From: Cryptomeria japonica
Taxonomy: Eukaryota > Streptophyta > Pinopsida > Cupressales > Cupressaceae
Direction of reading: 5' to 3'
Length of the DNA: 64,000 nt
Assembly (NCBI RefSeq): GCF_030272615.1
Contig: NC_081405.1
Coordinates: 315,290,541-315,354,540 of the forward strand
Below the pieces are notes generated by a model. It was not told where the DNA came from and ran no database searches. It was given only the letters and a program-made list of their open reading frames with translations. Shown piece after piece: positions 35,315-47,216 of this stretch. Position numbers and translations under genes: made by a program. Numbering within the stretch: position 1 is the stretch's first letter; every line of letters starts with the position of its first letter.

Positions 35315-35925
35315 AAATATACCAGACAAGATGGTCTCCCAGTGCTTGGATATCCATGCATGAAGTTCTGGAAGGATAGGCCAAAAACCTCTAGATCTAT
35401 AAATAATACCATGAGCAGCAAAAACAGAAGCAGCATGATCAATCTCGGCCTCAGTATCCTCCTCGAGAGAAATGGCAATGGACCTGTAGACTAGAAAAGG
35501 CTCTTCCACAAGAGTAACCCTCATCTTAACCCAAGCATTGGAGCGGTTACCTCTAGGGCATGAAGTAGAAATAGCACCCACACCCAAAGAGGAAAGAGCC
35601 TACACTGGAGGCGGTGGACAAGCACAAGATGTGGAAAGATAAGTCAATATGGTAGAACTAGAACCACCTACAGAGACCTGTAGGCACACCTTTGCCCCCA
35701 AACCACCCACCTTGGCATGGTTAGGATCCCTTGAAGTAGAAATAGGACCACCGTAGGCAAAAGTAGATCCCCCTTTCACAACACCAGCATATAGAGCTCA
35801 CATAGGGGATTCAAAAATCCCTAGTGGGAGGGAAACACCTCTAGCAGCCATCATCCAAAACAAAACTGAGAATGAAATATTTGAATAACAAAGTCAACTT
35901 ACTAATGCATTTTCTGTCAAATGAA
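35315..35925 (-). pseudogene. LINE-B: ORF1 N-terminal half and 5' end
   Basis: From the Met pair at 35854 the protein reads MMAARGVSLPLGIFESPM, a stop, GGSTFAYGGPISTSRDPNHA, SCPRGNRSNAWVKM, LVYRSIAISLEEDTEAEID and RGFWPILPELHAWISKHWET, ending ILSGIF at the insertion point. This is the leader and start of the DUF4283 domain whose remainder is at 16653 and below. Joining the halves gives GIF-YIF-LFAKGFF without a frame change. The 70 bases upstream of the ATG are the short 5' leader of LINE-B. Confidence 0.8.
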
Positions 35926-36496
35926 AATTTAAATATTCCTCAAGTCGATTAGGTTACTGGAGGTGATTTTAATTTGATGAAACATTATACTCATCATAAT
36001 TGGCATAATGGTGTTACGTTGAGCAATAAACAATTTGATAAATTAATCTTTTGTTAGAACTCTCTCAGGGTTGTGGACCGTTTATATAAAATATTATCTA
36101 TCTAGAATAATAATTGGTTTACTTTGTCTAATTGTAGATGGGAATTGATACAAAACGCACTAGATTAGATAAGTTCTAAATCCCTACAAATATGTAATTA
36201 TCTCAAGTTTCCACTGGGTGTTGGGTCAAAGTGGACTACTTTACTTTGTTGTCTGAACACTTCCCCATAATATGCATTCTAGGGGTGGAAAGTAAGGAGG
36301 ATATTTATTAGATGCCTTTTGAACTTAACACTTCACACCTCAAAATTCCTTCTTGTATTATTGCATTGGTTGGTGTTTGGAATTCTCTTCCCAAACCTAA
36401 AATAGTAGAATCTTATAGGGTTTGGTGGCAAGAAGCTATTTCAGAATGTACTATATTTATACTATCCTTTGGTAAAGAGATATATCTTAAAGGAAA

Positions 36497-36626
36497 GTTG
36501 AAATCCAAGAGAAACCTACTTTAATTTAGACACTTGTAACCTTACTCTCTAAACCTCTATAGTTGAAATCCAAAAGAAACCTACTTTAATTTAGACACTA
36601 GTAACCTTACTCCCTAAACCTCTATA
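36497..36626 (+). repeat. 65-bp tandem duplication inside LINE-A
   Basis: Two adjacent copies (36497-36561 and 36562-36626), each starting GTTGAAATCCAA and ending AAACCTCTATAG, differ at a few positions. It lies between endonuclease and RT, and adds a frame-changing 65 bases. Confidence 0.85.
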
Positions 36627-37216
36627 GGTGCTATTGAAATTTAATTTCATAAACTTGATATGTATAAAAGAAAAGTGGCCAAAATCAAGGCCAAATTACA
36701 TTAGATCAATGAAGGTAATAAAGACACTAAATTAATTTTTAATTACATAATTTACAATCATAAAAGGGATTATGTTGGTACTATAAAGGATGAGAAAGCA
36801 CAACTCTTTACTAATCAACAAGATATTAAAACTCTATTTTATAATTCTATGAATATGTTTTTTGAGAATATCCCTATTGGCTTGATGTCCAATTAAATTT
36901 TGAAGACATTATCAAAGACATCATTCTAACAAGGGTTGATCTTGAGTATAGTAAATATCTTGATCGAGATCTTTGCATAGAGGATTTGGAACAAGTTATT
37001 TTTTTAATGGACCCTAATAAAAGTCCTAGAATTGATGGGTTGTCTATTGAATTTTAACAAACAATGTGGAGGCATATTAACAAAGACTTTTATTTTGTTT
37101 ACTTGGAAGTGTTGATACAAGACTCATTACACCATAATATTAATAAATTCTTAATTAAACTTCTTCCAAAAGGTAAGAATGAGTATTCACTATCTGGATG
37201 ACACCCTATCACCGTA

Positions 37217-37513
37217 CATAGAGGCTTCACTTAGTGAACCTGAGTTATAGCGTGTGTGTTCATGGAATACTAAATAATCCCCCTATTTTCCAAAAATATT
37301 TCCCTAAACTCATTTTTTGTCGCCCCCTCCCAATACACAGGCTAAATTAAAAGCCCCCTATTTTCAACAAATATTGTTTTTTTTCATAGCCCAAATTATA
37401 AACCCCTTTATTTTCATTGATAGGCAATATATTGTACTCTCATTTTTCAGATATTAAACCCCCCAATATGAATGCATATGATATAATATTGCCTAGCTAG
37501 TGAAACCCCTGTG
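37217..37513. mobile_element. hAT-like MITE, 297 bp
   Basis: Terminal inverted repeats CATAGAGGCTTCACT and, reversed from the right end, CACAGGGGTTTCACT match at 12 of 15 positions. They are flanked by eight-base duplications TCACCGTA (37209-37216) and TCACCTTA (37514-37521). Excising one duplication plus the element restores the LINE RT phrase H-P-I-T-L-L-N, independent proof of the boundaries. Eight-base duplications and CA-G-GG termini are typical of hAT elements. It has no coding capacity. Confidence 0.8.
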
Positions 37514-37960
37514 TCACCTTACTCAATATTTCCTATTAAATTATTACTAAAGCCTTATCATCAAGAACAAACCCAATGGTAATATGGATAGTTAGACCTA
37601 AACAAACTAGGTTCCAATGCAGAGGTTTTATTCTTCACAATTTAATCCTTTCTTTGGAAACTCGTGAGTGAGCACAACAATCAAGGTAAGATGCTTTTCT
37701 TTTGAAACTTGATTTCGATAAAGTCTATGAGAGAATGAGTAGGATATTTATTATCAAAGAGGTCCAATGGCTAGGGTTTTATCCAAAACTCTATAAACAT
37801 GTTCAAATATTATTTGAATATGCAAAAGCTTATCTTGTGATAAATAATTCTCTCACTAATTCTTTCCCATTACAATGGCCTATCAGACAAGGTTGGTCTT
37901 AACTACCTTTTTTTTATGTGCTAGTTACGGATGCTATTGGTTATTTACTACAATTTTTTA

Positions 37961-38889
37961 ATAAAATTAATTTAAATAAAAGGTGTGTGAAAATAAATTT
38001 GTCCACTTTTTGGCCAAAAGTGGAAGTGTTTTCCCCAAATTTTAGAATTGTTTACATTTGACCTAAAAATTTGAAGCACTTAGAGATTGAATCTTGAAAA
38101 ACATTTTTAAAATGAAATGTAGCACTTGGAGTCTAGTTTCTTAATATATAATTTTTTCTAATAGTCATATGATAGAAATTGACTTTCAAAAGAGATTTAT
38201 AAAATCACTATTTAAAAATGTATGTTTCAAGACAATACCATCCATGTGTACGACCACCATATTTTGATCTAAATAATTATTTTTTGAACCATCTTAGGAA
38301 ATAATTTGTAAGACATTGAAGATTGATAAGGATTTTTTTTGTAATTTTTTTGGCCCTAATTGCTATTTAAAAACCCCTCATGTACAATGATTATAATTAG
38401 ACCTAAACTTATCATTTTTATTTTTATTTTCATTCTAAAAAGAATTCTATTTATATTAATGGCATATAATTTGTTCATAAAAAAATGTAAAACAAAGTTA
38501 TTAAATAAATAAGTAAACCTGATATTTCAATTTTGTGGACCAACTTCATTATAATTTAATTGAAAAATAGAAAAAATAAGACAATCCTTAAAAAAACTTA
38601 CATATTTGAAATCTACTCAATGTAATCTATAATGGGTTTTAATTTCATGAAAAAAAAAATTAAAAAGGGCTTTAGACATATGTTAGAAGTCTATATTTTG
38701 TTATGTCATTGACCCAACCTTGCACTTGCAGGTCCAAGACTAAGGATTGGGGTTTCAATGCCTATCCCGATGCAAAACTCGATGCACAAGGTAGAAATAG
38801 TTTTCAAATTTTAAATAACGAGGACCCATTCGAGAAAAGTTCCTATTATTAAAATGTAATGGTTGCTAATTACTAAAGTGCAAAACTAA
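37961..38889. other. AT-rich, nothing recognised
   Basis: No coding match; homopolymer A and T runs are frequent. It separates the LINE-A truncation from the minisatellite-like stretch. Confidence 0.5.
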
Positions 38890-39075
38890 TTTTGTGGGAA
38901 TTTAAAAACCAAATACTTTTACAAAATGGTGCCCCATTTTTTTAAATATTGGGGCCCTATTAAATGAAATAAATATACTTTAAAAATTGGGGACCCGTTT
39001 TGTAAATAACAAGGACCTATGTTTTAAATAATGGGGGCCCATTTTTAAAAAAACAGGGCCACATTTTTTGAAATT
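38890..39075 (+). repeat. degenerate short tandem repeat with GGGGxCC-T-run units
   Basis: Several diverged units of about 25-40 bases of the form AAAT-A-TGGGGGCCC-A-TTTTT (for example TGGTGCCCCATTTTTTT, ATTGGGGCCCTATT, AATGGGGGCCCATTTTT). Unit length varies, so it reads as an old minisatellite. Confidence 0.5.
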
Positions 39076-39094
39076 TTTGCTCAAGAACCTGAAG

Positions 39095-40244
39095 TGTAAC
39101 TGTAAAGTGGAAAATTGAACCCTAGTGATTCCCCACCTAGGAGAGAGAAAGGAAATCACTAGAATGATTTTCACCTAGGAGATACTTTACATTCAAAAGA
39201 GGGGTTGAATCCACTAGAGCCAAATGCAAGGGAAGCAAGGATGTGAATTCTAAGTGGATTGCAAGTGTTGGAATGTAATTTGCCCTCTTTTGTAAGTAGA
39301 AGAGTTGACTTGTTGACTATGCAAAGAAAAGAGATAAAATGGGTGAAATGAGGAGCTATCGGTTCGGGATCGCGTTGTAACTTTGGATATAAGATATTCA
39401 GACTGATACATATTTGCTCAACAAATTTGGAGAAAAGTCATCTGGACCGTGTTGAAAGTCCACACGGTCCTCCGAAAAATCCGCGAAATGAAAAGGGTTT
39501 TTCCGTCTTTGCAAATGAAGCCCAAACTTGCAATTACAGCTACAAACCTGCAACCTACATATAGAAAATAAGGGAAGAAGGGTTGTGGATAAGGGTTTGC
39601 CTCAGTCAAACCTCAGTTGAGGAGTAAACCTTGAAAGAAAGTAATTGTAAATGCTTAAATGTAAATAATGGAAATGTATACCTTGTAGATCTACAATTTG
39701 TTGATGATGGTTTCTTTGCTTCTTGAATGTAATCACAAGTGTTTACATGAAATGGCATGTAACATGACAAAACCCTAACATACACACATGCTTGCAAATG
39801 AATATTGTAATGTTGCTCCAATCGATGAATGAAGAAGACACGTGAAGAAGAAGACTTGATGGATGCTTGATGCAGACCTTATTGAATTTTGCCTATCGTG
39901 TATTTCGTGCATATTGTGTCTATGCAAATGAGAGGACCAATGCCTCAGAAGATTAATTCATCTCACTAAAGGCCGACATTGGGGGGATTTGGAATCCCGA
40001 AATGTAGATAGGACCGGAGGGACCTACCTTGGGGCCACTATGAAAGGGGGGATAGGGGTTCCATGCCCCTGTCCTGCCCTATCTTGGTGTTCGGACAGGG
40101 TCTAGAGGCAAAATTAAGGCTTAAAAAAGGAGGGGTTCAAGGTGAAAATGCAGAGAGAAGTCTTGGTTAGGAAGGAAGATGTTGTCGCCAAGGTGAGGAC
40201 CTCAAATATTGTTAAAATTACTAGGGTCGCAATTTTATGACACT
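39095..40244 (-). repeat. gypsy-like LTR (3' LTR)
   Basis: On the minus strand it starts TGTAGTGTCATAAAATTGCG and is directly preceded by a polypurine tract (AAAGTGGGGGCTAAA at 40245-40259), so it is a 3' LTR. It shares the start pattern and an internal phrase (GGTTTGACTGAGGCAAACCC) with the solo LTR at 28148-29804. The far end is uncertain; TGTAACTGTAAAGTGG at 39095 is only a candidate. Confidence 0.55.
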
Positions 40245-40850
40245 ACATTTAGCCCCCACTTTAGCAGGAGTATGGCTTACACCACTACTACCAGTAAGTA
40301 GAAGAAAGAGAGATGAAGATGAGATATGTGGAGCAAGATCAAAAGGACTATAAGATGTCACTAATCTTGAGGAACAAAAGCCCCCAATCCTAGGATCTTA
40401 ACTCACTCAAACATATGAAAGAGCACACAAAACAAAAAGGAACAAGCTGCACAAAACATAAACAAAGCGCAAAAGACACACTACAAAACAAAAACACAAG
40501 ACCACACATCAACTAGCCGTAGAGACCTCAATACAAATGTCTCAAACAACTAACTGTAACACAAAGACAAATTCCATCGCATAAACACCAATAATCACAT
40601 AGAAGACCAAAGCTAACATCATCCACGAACCATCAATAGTAAAAATATGGGTTCATGAGAGGAAGGAGAGGGAGGAAATGAATACACACTTTGGTGATCC
40701 ATGAGAAGAAAGGCAAATAAGAGGAAACCATGGACATCTTACCCCTAGAATTAGGTGATCCATGGAGGAAAAAGGACATGCAAAACTATCCCCTAGAGTC
40801 TGTCTAGGTGATCCATGTAAGGGAGGAAAGTGGGGTGATCGTACGGATCT
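40245..40850 (-). other. 3' internal remnant of the gypsy-like element
   Basis: Purine-tract-bearing, non-coding sequence upstream of the LTR. The phrase GGTGATCCATG occurs three times between 40690 and 40815. No RT, integrase or gag motif is present, so the element's coding body has been lost. Confidence 0.4.
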
Positions 40851-41105
40851 ATGTCGCACTTTAGGCTAACAATGCCTATTCTGACCAGAAGGGTTCCGAC
40901 CGGACCAATGTGGCCCCATTCAATAGCCACGTTGCGCTCTCATGGCAAGGGGTTTCCAACTGGAAACCACTTGCCCTATATGGGTGTCAAAATCTACCCA
41001 AGCCACTCATTTTGCATTGAGCGGCTTGGAGTTATGCAAGAGGGCGCAAAAATTCTCAGAGATCTAGCCAGAAGGGTTTCAGTGGTACGTACCTTCTTTT
41101 TTTAA
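40851..41105 (+). CDS. unrecognised reading frame, possible exon
   Basis: An open frame of 84 codons in GC-balanced sequence between non-coding tracts (TRRVPTGPMWPHSIATLRSH, FPTGNHLPYMGVKIYPSHS, ILRDLARRVSVV). It ends just after a good donor-like site, CAGTG/GTACGTACC near 41085, followed by T-rich DNA, so it may be an exon of an element gene. I recognise no domain and the true start is unknown. Confidence 0.25.
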   Translation: MSHFRLTMPILTRRVPTGPMWPHSIATLRSHGKGFPTGNHLPYMGVKIYPSHSFCIERLGVMQEGAKILRDLARRVSVVRTFFF

Positions 41106-41239
41106 AATGTATTTATTTTAACATATTAATTTATATTGTTTTTTTTTTAATCATTTTTAATAGAAAATTAGTTTTTTTTAAGTTTTTAGAAAATATAATT
41201 TTTTTTGTATATATTCTATCACATTAGTTTAGAATATTA

Positions 41240-41541
41240 AAAAATAAATACACACATGCATATGTAAATACATACACATACATACGTACATACATACATA
41301 CAACCCTACATACATACGTACACATACATACATACACCTACATACACACACTTACAAACCTACATACAAACATACACAAACATACATACCTACCTACATA
41401 CATAGATATAAAATAATTATATGTACACCTTAGGACATACACATACATACATACATGCACATATACATGTACATACACATACATAAATACATACGTGCAT
41501 ACATACATAAATACACATAAAACAATTATATAGGCCTTAGG
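41240..41541 (+). repeat. CATA/TACA tetranucleotide microsatellite
   Basis: About 300 bases of imperfect (CATA)n/(TACA)n with short interruptions, including the phrases TAAAATAATTATATG and AACAATTATATAGG that recur, inverted, at 41.69 kb. Long minus-strand frames here (41338-41628) are low-complexity artefacts. Confidence 0.85.
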
Positions 41542-41663
41542 ACATACATACACCTCAAGACATGCTATGAGGGATCGTGTGTGGTCCTGAGGGGTCACAC
41601 ATGTGTGTGACCCCTCAGGACCACACACGATCCCTCATAGCATGTCTTGAGGTGTATGTATGT
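41542..41663. repeat. perfect palindrome, 59-bp arms, 4-bp spacer
   Basis: Arms 41542-41600 and 41605-41663 are exact reverse complements around ATGT. Weaker complementarity continues outward (CCTTAGGACATAC on the left against the CCTAAGGAGTATAAAATTG region on the right). It forms the left edge of the satellite block and contains the satellite phrases GGTCCTGAGGGGTCAC and GTGACCCCTCAGGACC. Confidence 0.95.
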
Positions 41664-44600
41664 ATGTATGTATGTGTATGTATACATCCTAAGGAGTATA
41701 AAATTGTTTTATATGACCCCTTAGGACCACTAAAGGCTCCATGCAACACATGTGCACCCCTTAGGAATGACCACATAAGACCAAATAGTTTTGCAAGGGG
41801 TCATATGTGGTCCTAAGAGGTCACGCATGTGTTCTAACACATGCGTGACCCCTTAGGACCAATTAAGGCCCCTTGCGACACATGTCCACCCCTTAGGACC
41901 TATTAGGACCACATAGGACCAAATGTTGTTGCAAGGGGTCATATGTGGTCCTAAGGGGTCACGCACGTATTAGAATACATGTGTGACCCCTTAGGACCAC
42001 TGAAGGCCCCTTGCAACACATGTGCACCCCTTAGGACCTATTAGGACCACAAAAGACCAATTGTTGTTGCAAGGGGTCATATGTGGTCCTAAGGGGTCAC
42101 GCATGTATTCTAACACATGTGTGACCCCTTAGGACCACTTAAGGCCCCTTGTGACACATGTGCACCCCATAGGACCTATTAGGACCAAATGGTTTTGCAA
42201 GGGATCATATGTGGTCCTAAGGAGTCACGCATGTGTTCTAACACATGTGTGACCCCTTAGGACCACTTAAGGCTGCTTGCGACACATGTGCACCCCTTAG
42301 GACCTATTAGGACCACATAGGACCAAATATTGTCGCAAGGTGACATATGTGGTCCTAAGGGGTCACGCATGTGTTCTAACACATGTGTGACCCCTTAGGA
42401 CCACTTAAGGCCCCTTGAGACACATGTGCACTCCTTAGGACCTATTAGGACCACAAAAGACCAAATGTTGTCTCAAGGGATCATATGTGGTCCAAAGGGG
42501 TCACGCGTGTGTTCTAACACATGCGTGAACCCTAAGGACCACTTAAGGCCCCTTGTAACACATGTGCACCCCATAGGACCTATTAGGACCAAATGGATTT
42601 GCAAGGGGTCATATGTGGTCCTAAGGTGTCATGCATGTGTTCTAACACATGTATGACCCCTTAGAACCACTTAAGGCCCCTTGCGACACATGTGCACCCC
42701 TTAGGACCTATTCGGACCACAAAAGACCAGATGTTGTCGCAAGGGGTCATATGTGGTCCTAAGGGGTCAGCATGTGTTCTAACACATGCATGACACCTTA
42801 GGACCACTTAAGGCCCCTTGCGACACATGTCATCCCTTAGGACCTCAAAAGACCAAATGTTGTTGCAAGGGGTCATATGTGGTCCTAAGGGGTCATGCAT
42901 GTGTTCTAACACATGTGTGGTCCCTTAGGATCACTTAAGGCCCCTTACGACACATGTGCACCCCTTAGGACCTATTAGGACCAAATGGTTTCGCAAGGGG
43001 TCATATGTGGTCCTAAGGGGTCACCAATGTGTTCTAAAACATGTGTGACCCCTTAGGACCACTTAAGGCCCCTTGCGACACATGTGCACCCCTTAGGACC
43101 TATTAGGACCACAAAAGACCAAATGTTGTCAAAGGGGTCATATGTGGTCCTAAGGGGTCACGCATGTGTTCTAACACATGCATGACCCCTTAGGACCACT
43201 TAAGACCCCTTGTGACACATGTGCAACCCTTAGGACCTCAAAAGACCAAATGTTGTTGCAAGGGGTCATATGTGGTCCTAAGGGGTCACGCATGTGTTCT
43301 AGCACATGCGTGACCCCTTAGGACCACCTAAGGCCCCTTGCGATACATGTGCACCCCTTAGGAATTATTAGGACCAAATGGTTTCGCAAGGGGTTATATA
43401 TGGTCCTAAGAACACATACGTGACCCCTTAGGACCACTTAAGGCCCCTTGCAACACATGTGCACCCCTTAGGACCTATTAAGACCACAGAGGACCAATTG
43501 GTGTCACAAGGGGTCATATATGGTCTTAAGGGGTCATGCATGTTTTCTAACACATTTGTGACACCTTAATAACACTTAAGGCCCTTTGTGACACATGTGC
43601 ACCCCTTAGGACCTATAAGGACCACAAAAGACCAAATGTTGTCGCAAGGGGTCATATGTGGTCCTAAGGGGTCACGCATGTGTTCTAACACATGTGTGAC
43701 CCCTTAGGACCACTGAAGGCTCCTTACAACACATGTGCACCCCATAGGACCTATTAGGACCAAATGGTTTCACAAGGGGTCATATGTGGTCCTAAGGGGT
43801 CACGCATGCATGACCCTTCAGGACCACTTAGCACCCCTTGCGACACATGAGCACCCCTTAGGACCTATTAGGACCACAAAAGACCAAATATTGTCGCAAG
43901 GGGTCATATGTGGTCCTAAGGGGTCACACATGTGTTTTAACACATGCGTGACCCCTTAGGACCACTGAAGGCCCCTTGCGACACACATGCACCCTATAGG
44001 ACCTATTAGGACCAAATGGTTTCGCAAGGGGTTATATGTGGTCCTAAGGGGTCACGCATGTATTCTAACACATGCATGACCCCTTAGTACCACTTAAGGC
44101 CCCTTGCGACACATGTGCACCCCTTAGTACCTATTAGGATCAAATGGTTTCGTAAGGGGTCATATGTGGTCCTAAGGGGTCACGCATGTGTTCTAACACA
44201 TGCATGACACCTTAGGACCACTTAAGGCCCCTTGCAACACATGTGAACCCCTTAGGACCTATTAGGACCACAAAGACCAAATGTTGTCACAAGGGGTCAT
44301 ATGTGATCCTAAGGGGTCAAGCATGTGTTCTAACAAATGTGTAACCCCTTAGGACCACTTAAGGCCCCTTGTGACCAATGTGCATCCCTTAGGACCTCAA
44401 AAGACCAAATGTTGTCACAAGGGGTGATATGTGGTCGTAAGGGGTCAAGCATGTGTTCTAACACATGTGTGACCCCTTAGGACCCCTTAAGGTACCTTGC
44501 GACACATGTGCACCCCTTAGGACCTATTAGGACCAAATGGTTTTTCAAGGGGTCATATGTGGTCCTAAGGGGTCACGCATGTGTTCTAACACATGCATGA

Positions 44601-44980
44601 CCCCTTAGGACCACTTAAGGCCCCTTGTGACACATGTGCACCCCTTAGGACCTATTAGGACCAAATGGTTTTGCAAGGGGTCATATGTGGTCCTAAGGGT
44701 TCACTCATGTGTTCTAACACATGTGTGACCCCTTAGGACCACTTAAGGCCCCTTGTGACACATGTGCACCCCTTAGGACCTATTACGACCACATAGTACC
44801 AAATGTTGTCGCAAGGGGTCATATGTGGTCCTAAAGGGTCACACATGTGTTCTAACACATGCATGACCCCTTAGGGCCACTTAAGGCCCCTTGTGACACA
44901 TGTGCACCCCTTAGGACCTATTAGGACCAAATGGTTTCGCAAGGGGTCATATATGGTCCTAAGGGGTCACGCATGTGTTC
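41664..44980. repeat. satellite array, block 1, self-complementary ~125-145 bp unit
   Basis: About 24 head-to-tail units containing CCCCTTAGGACCACTTAAGG, CCTTGCGACACATGTGCACC, CCTATTAGGACCAAATG, TTGTCGCAAGGGGTCATATG, TGGTCCTAAGGGGTCACGCA and TGTGTTCTAACACATG. Units differ mainly by presence of a CACAAAAGACC insert. Each unit can fold on itself: CACTTAAGG...CCCCTTGCGAC pairs with GTCGCAAGGGG...GTGGTCCTAAG, and GTGACCCC with GGGGTCAC across AACACATG/CATGTGTT. Open frames inside are repeat artefacts. Confidence 0.95.
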
Positions 44981-46839
44981 TATAGTACCCCTTCTCGATC
45001 GGACTTATTAGACTGATATTTTGGTTGCAGTTTACTTTTCAGTTGATACATTCTGCTAAACATTATTCAGATGTATTGGATATTATTTCATGTTTATATG
45101 GATATGAGATGTATGAGTTATTTTCAGTACTTGTGATTGTAGCATTTATGAATTATTGCATTATACTTACACTTTACTGCGATGTGTCATATATATGTTG
45201 TGTGTCTGCGATTGTATTGGATGCAAGGGGACGATTTTCCTTCACTCACTTCGGTGAGATAGGGAACGTCATGATTCTCCTTCATCGATGTGTGTGTCAT
45301 GTACTCTATATTTATATACATGCATGTGTGATTCGATGATGCAGGATATTGCAGATACAAGTATCGGGTAGGTACGGGGTATTGTCTCCACCTGGCTTCA
45401 CAGGTCTAAGCGTGCCTTATATGTCCGATGGGAGTGGAGGAGATAGTTGTTGATCCTAATTCTTACCCTTGATCCACTCTTGTGAGTGTTGTCAGTCTGT
45501 CATTCATTCCTTTTGTTTAGCCTTCGAGTCTTGTTCGTTTGGCTTTGTCTGAGTCTTCTTGTATTTTTCTCGATTTGTGTGCCATAGTGGGTGATTATTT
45601 ATTTGAGTTTAAGTCATCATTTCATAGTTGGTATAAGTAATTTATGCATTATTATGTCTTTGTGTTATGAACCTAGCTTGTTGAGTTAATTGATTAGATT
45701 TAAATTAATAATTGCCTTATTTAGGAAAAGTAACTATATTTAAATCATATAGAAAAATAAAATATATAAGGTTAATTCTATTGATTTTAGATTTAAAGAA
45801 AAACAAAAATAGAGTTAAAATTATTGATTTTTACTTTTGTTGAAAAAGTAATTAAATTCCATTATGAGAGAAATGTATTGTTTTCAAAACAAAAAAAGAA
45901 ATTCCCATTTACTTTTGAAGGAAATAGAAAAAGTCAATTTTATTATTTAAATGTTTTGGGTGAGGAAAATATTTCAACCTAAAAGTTTAGGTTAAAATAT
46001 TGTTTTTCCTATTTATCCTTGGAAATATTTTTGGAAGAGGATGCTTGTTTTGGAGGAGAAAACAAATTCTGGAAAATTGCTTGGAAGGAAGATTTTGGTT
46101 TTGGTCTGGTAATTTGTTGAAGGAGAAAAGCTCACAAATTTCTTCCAGGAAGCTCCATAGGTTGGATGATTTCTACTTTGTTGTTTAAAAAAAATATATA
46201 TATGCTTCTTTCCCTTCTTTTGTGTGTTGTTAAAAATTTGATTAAATGAGTGTGGTGTTATGGAATTTGTTTGCTATGAAGATTATTGAAAATCACAATC
46301 TATTTTGTCATTAAAATGCAATTTCAAACTCTCCCAAATCAATTTCATGAAAGTTTTGGTTTAAAAATCCATTCTTCATTTTGATTATGCAAAGAATTTC
46401 ATTTCCTATTGTTTGTAGCTTTCAATTTTTGTGATTTTGGGTAGTCATGCTGGCAAAATTTTGCCAAGAAATTCCCCTCATGTCTTCAATTGTGAAAAAA
46501 TAAATCCTTCCTAGTAATTTCCAAATTGGCGAAAAATTATGAGTTAAATTCTTCTTGTTCCATTCTTGTTTTGGAAAAAATCCCAATTGGGGGATGGCAA
46601 ACAATTTATTTCCCAGCCAATTTGAAATTGGGAATGAATTTGTTTGTTTTGGGAAACTAATTCCTATCTCTGTTTTGTCTCAAAGATTTTTCTTGCTGGT
46701 TAAATTCTTTACCAGTGAGTTAATTTCGTATGCTGGTTTTTTTTCAATTTTTTAAGAATTTAGTTAATTTTATTGTGTTTTATTTAGCTCTGAGTGTGCA
46801 AAACAGAGAAGTAAAATCTCTATTTTGATTAAGTAAAAA

Positions 46840-47130
46840 TAGGTATTTGAAAGGTACCCAAACCTTTTACATGCCAAGAGAACAGAAAAGCATAAAAAAG
46901 TGCCTGATCACTTCAAAAAGTCAAAATGAACCCACCGGATGGGCCCAGCTTAAAACATCAAAACCTAATTACATAAAACTCGTAACAGATAGCAACAGGA
47001 AAGCAAAAGATAGCAAAGAGACAGAACCAAGGACAGCAACTAGAACTAAATACTATTCAAGATCTCCTCAGCGTGAACAACCATTTGTTTCATGTTGTTT
47101 GTCGAGGTCTTCATATCCTCAAAAGTAAAA
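46840..47130 (-). mobile_element. 5'-truncated retroposon copy (family of 12.6-14.65 kb)
   Basis: The minus strand encodes EDMKTSTNNMKQMVVHAEEIL then N-S-I-stop, the counterpart of EDIKRAADNME-LELEAVEML at 14.4 kb, followed by about 240 bases of tail ending GTAAAAGGTTTGGGTACCTT and TCAAATACCTATTTTTAC. The tail resembles that of LINE-B at 15.42-15.48 kb as well as that at 14.6 kb. Only the last ~25 codons remain. Confidence 0.65.
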
Positions 47131-47216
47131 TCTTTGTTAATTCATTGTTATGAATTGAGATTATTAAAAAAAAAATTTATAAAAAAAAAAATTGGAAGAA
47201 TTGGAGGGGGAGGCGG

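Larger units (their letters stand above)
35946..37960 (+). pseudogene. LINE-A: endonuclease end and reverse transcriptase, broken
   Basis: Continuation of the LINE split at 15.4 kb. Endonuclease: VTGGDFNLMKHYTHHNW and, after a frameshift, LLSEHFPIICILGV (SDH-type motif with D to E). Linker: KVAKIKAKLH, TKLIFNYIIYNHKRDYVGTI. RT: LMDPNKSPRIDGLSIEF, LIKLLPKGKN, YSLSG*HPIT, then past the MITE LLNISY*IITKALSS, FLLKLDFDKVYERMSRIF (catalytic Asp of motif A kept), WPIRQGWS*LPFFYVLVT and DAIGYLLQ. The YxDD motif and everything after are absent, so the element is truncated near 37960. It also has a 65-bp tandem duplication. Many stops make it inactive. Confidence 0.85.

Noticed and set aside
45025-45339. 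104-codon frame in the satellite insertion
   Set aside because: Cys/Tyr/Ile-rich low-complexity translation with no domain and no related frame elsewhere.
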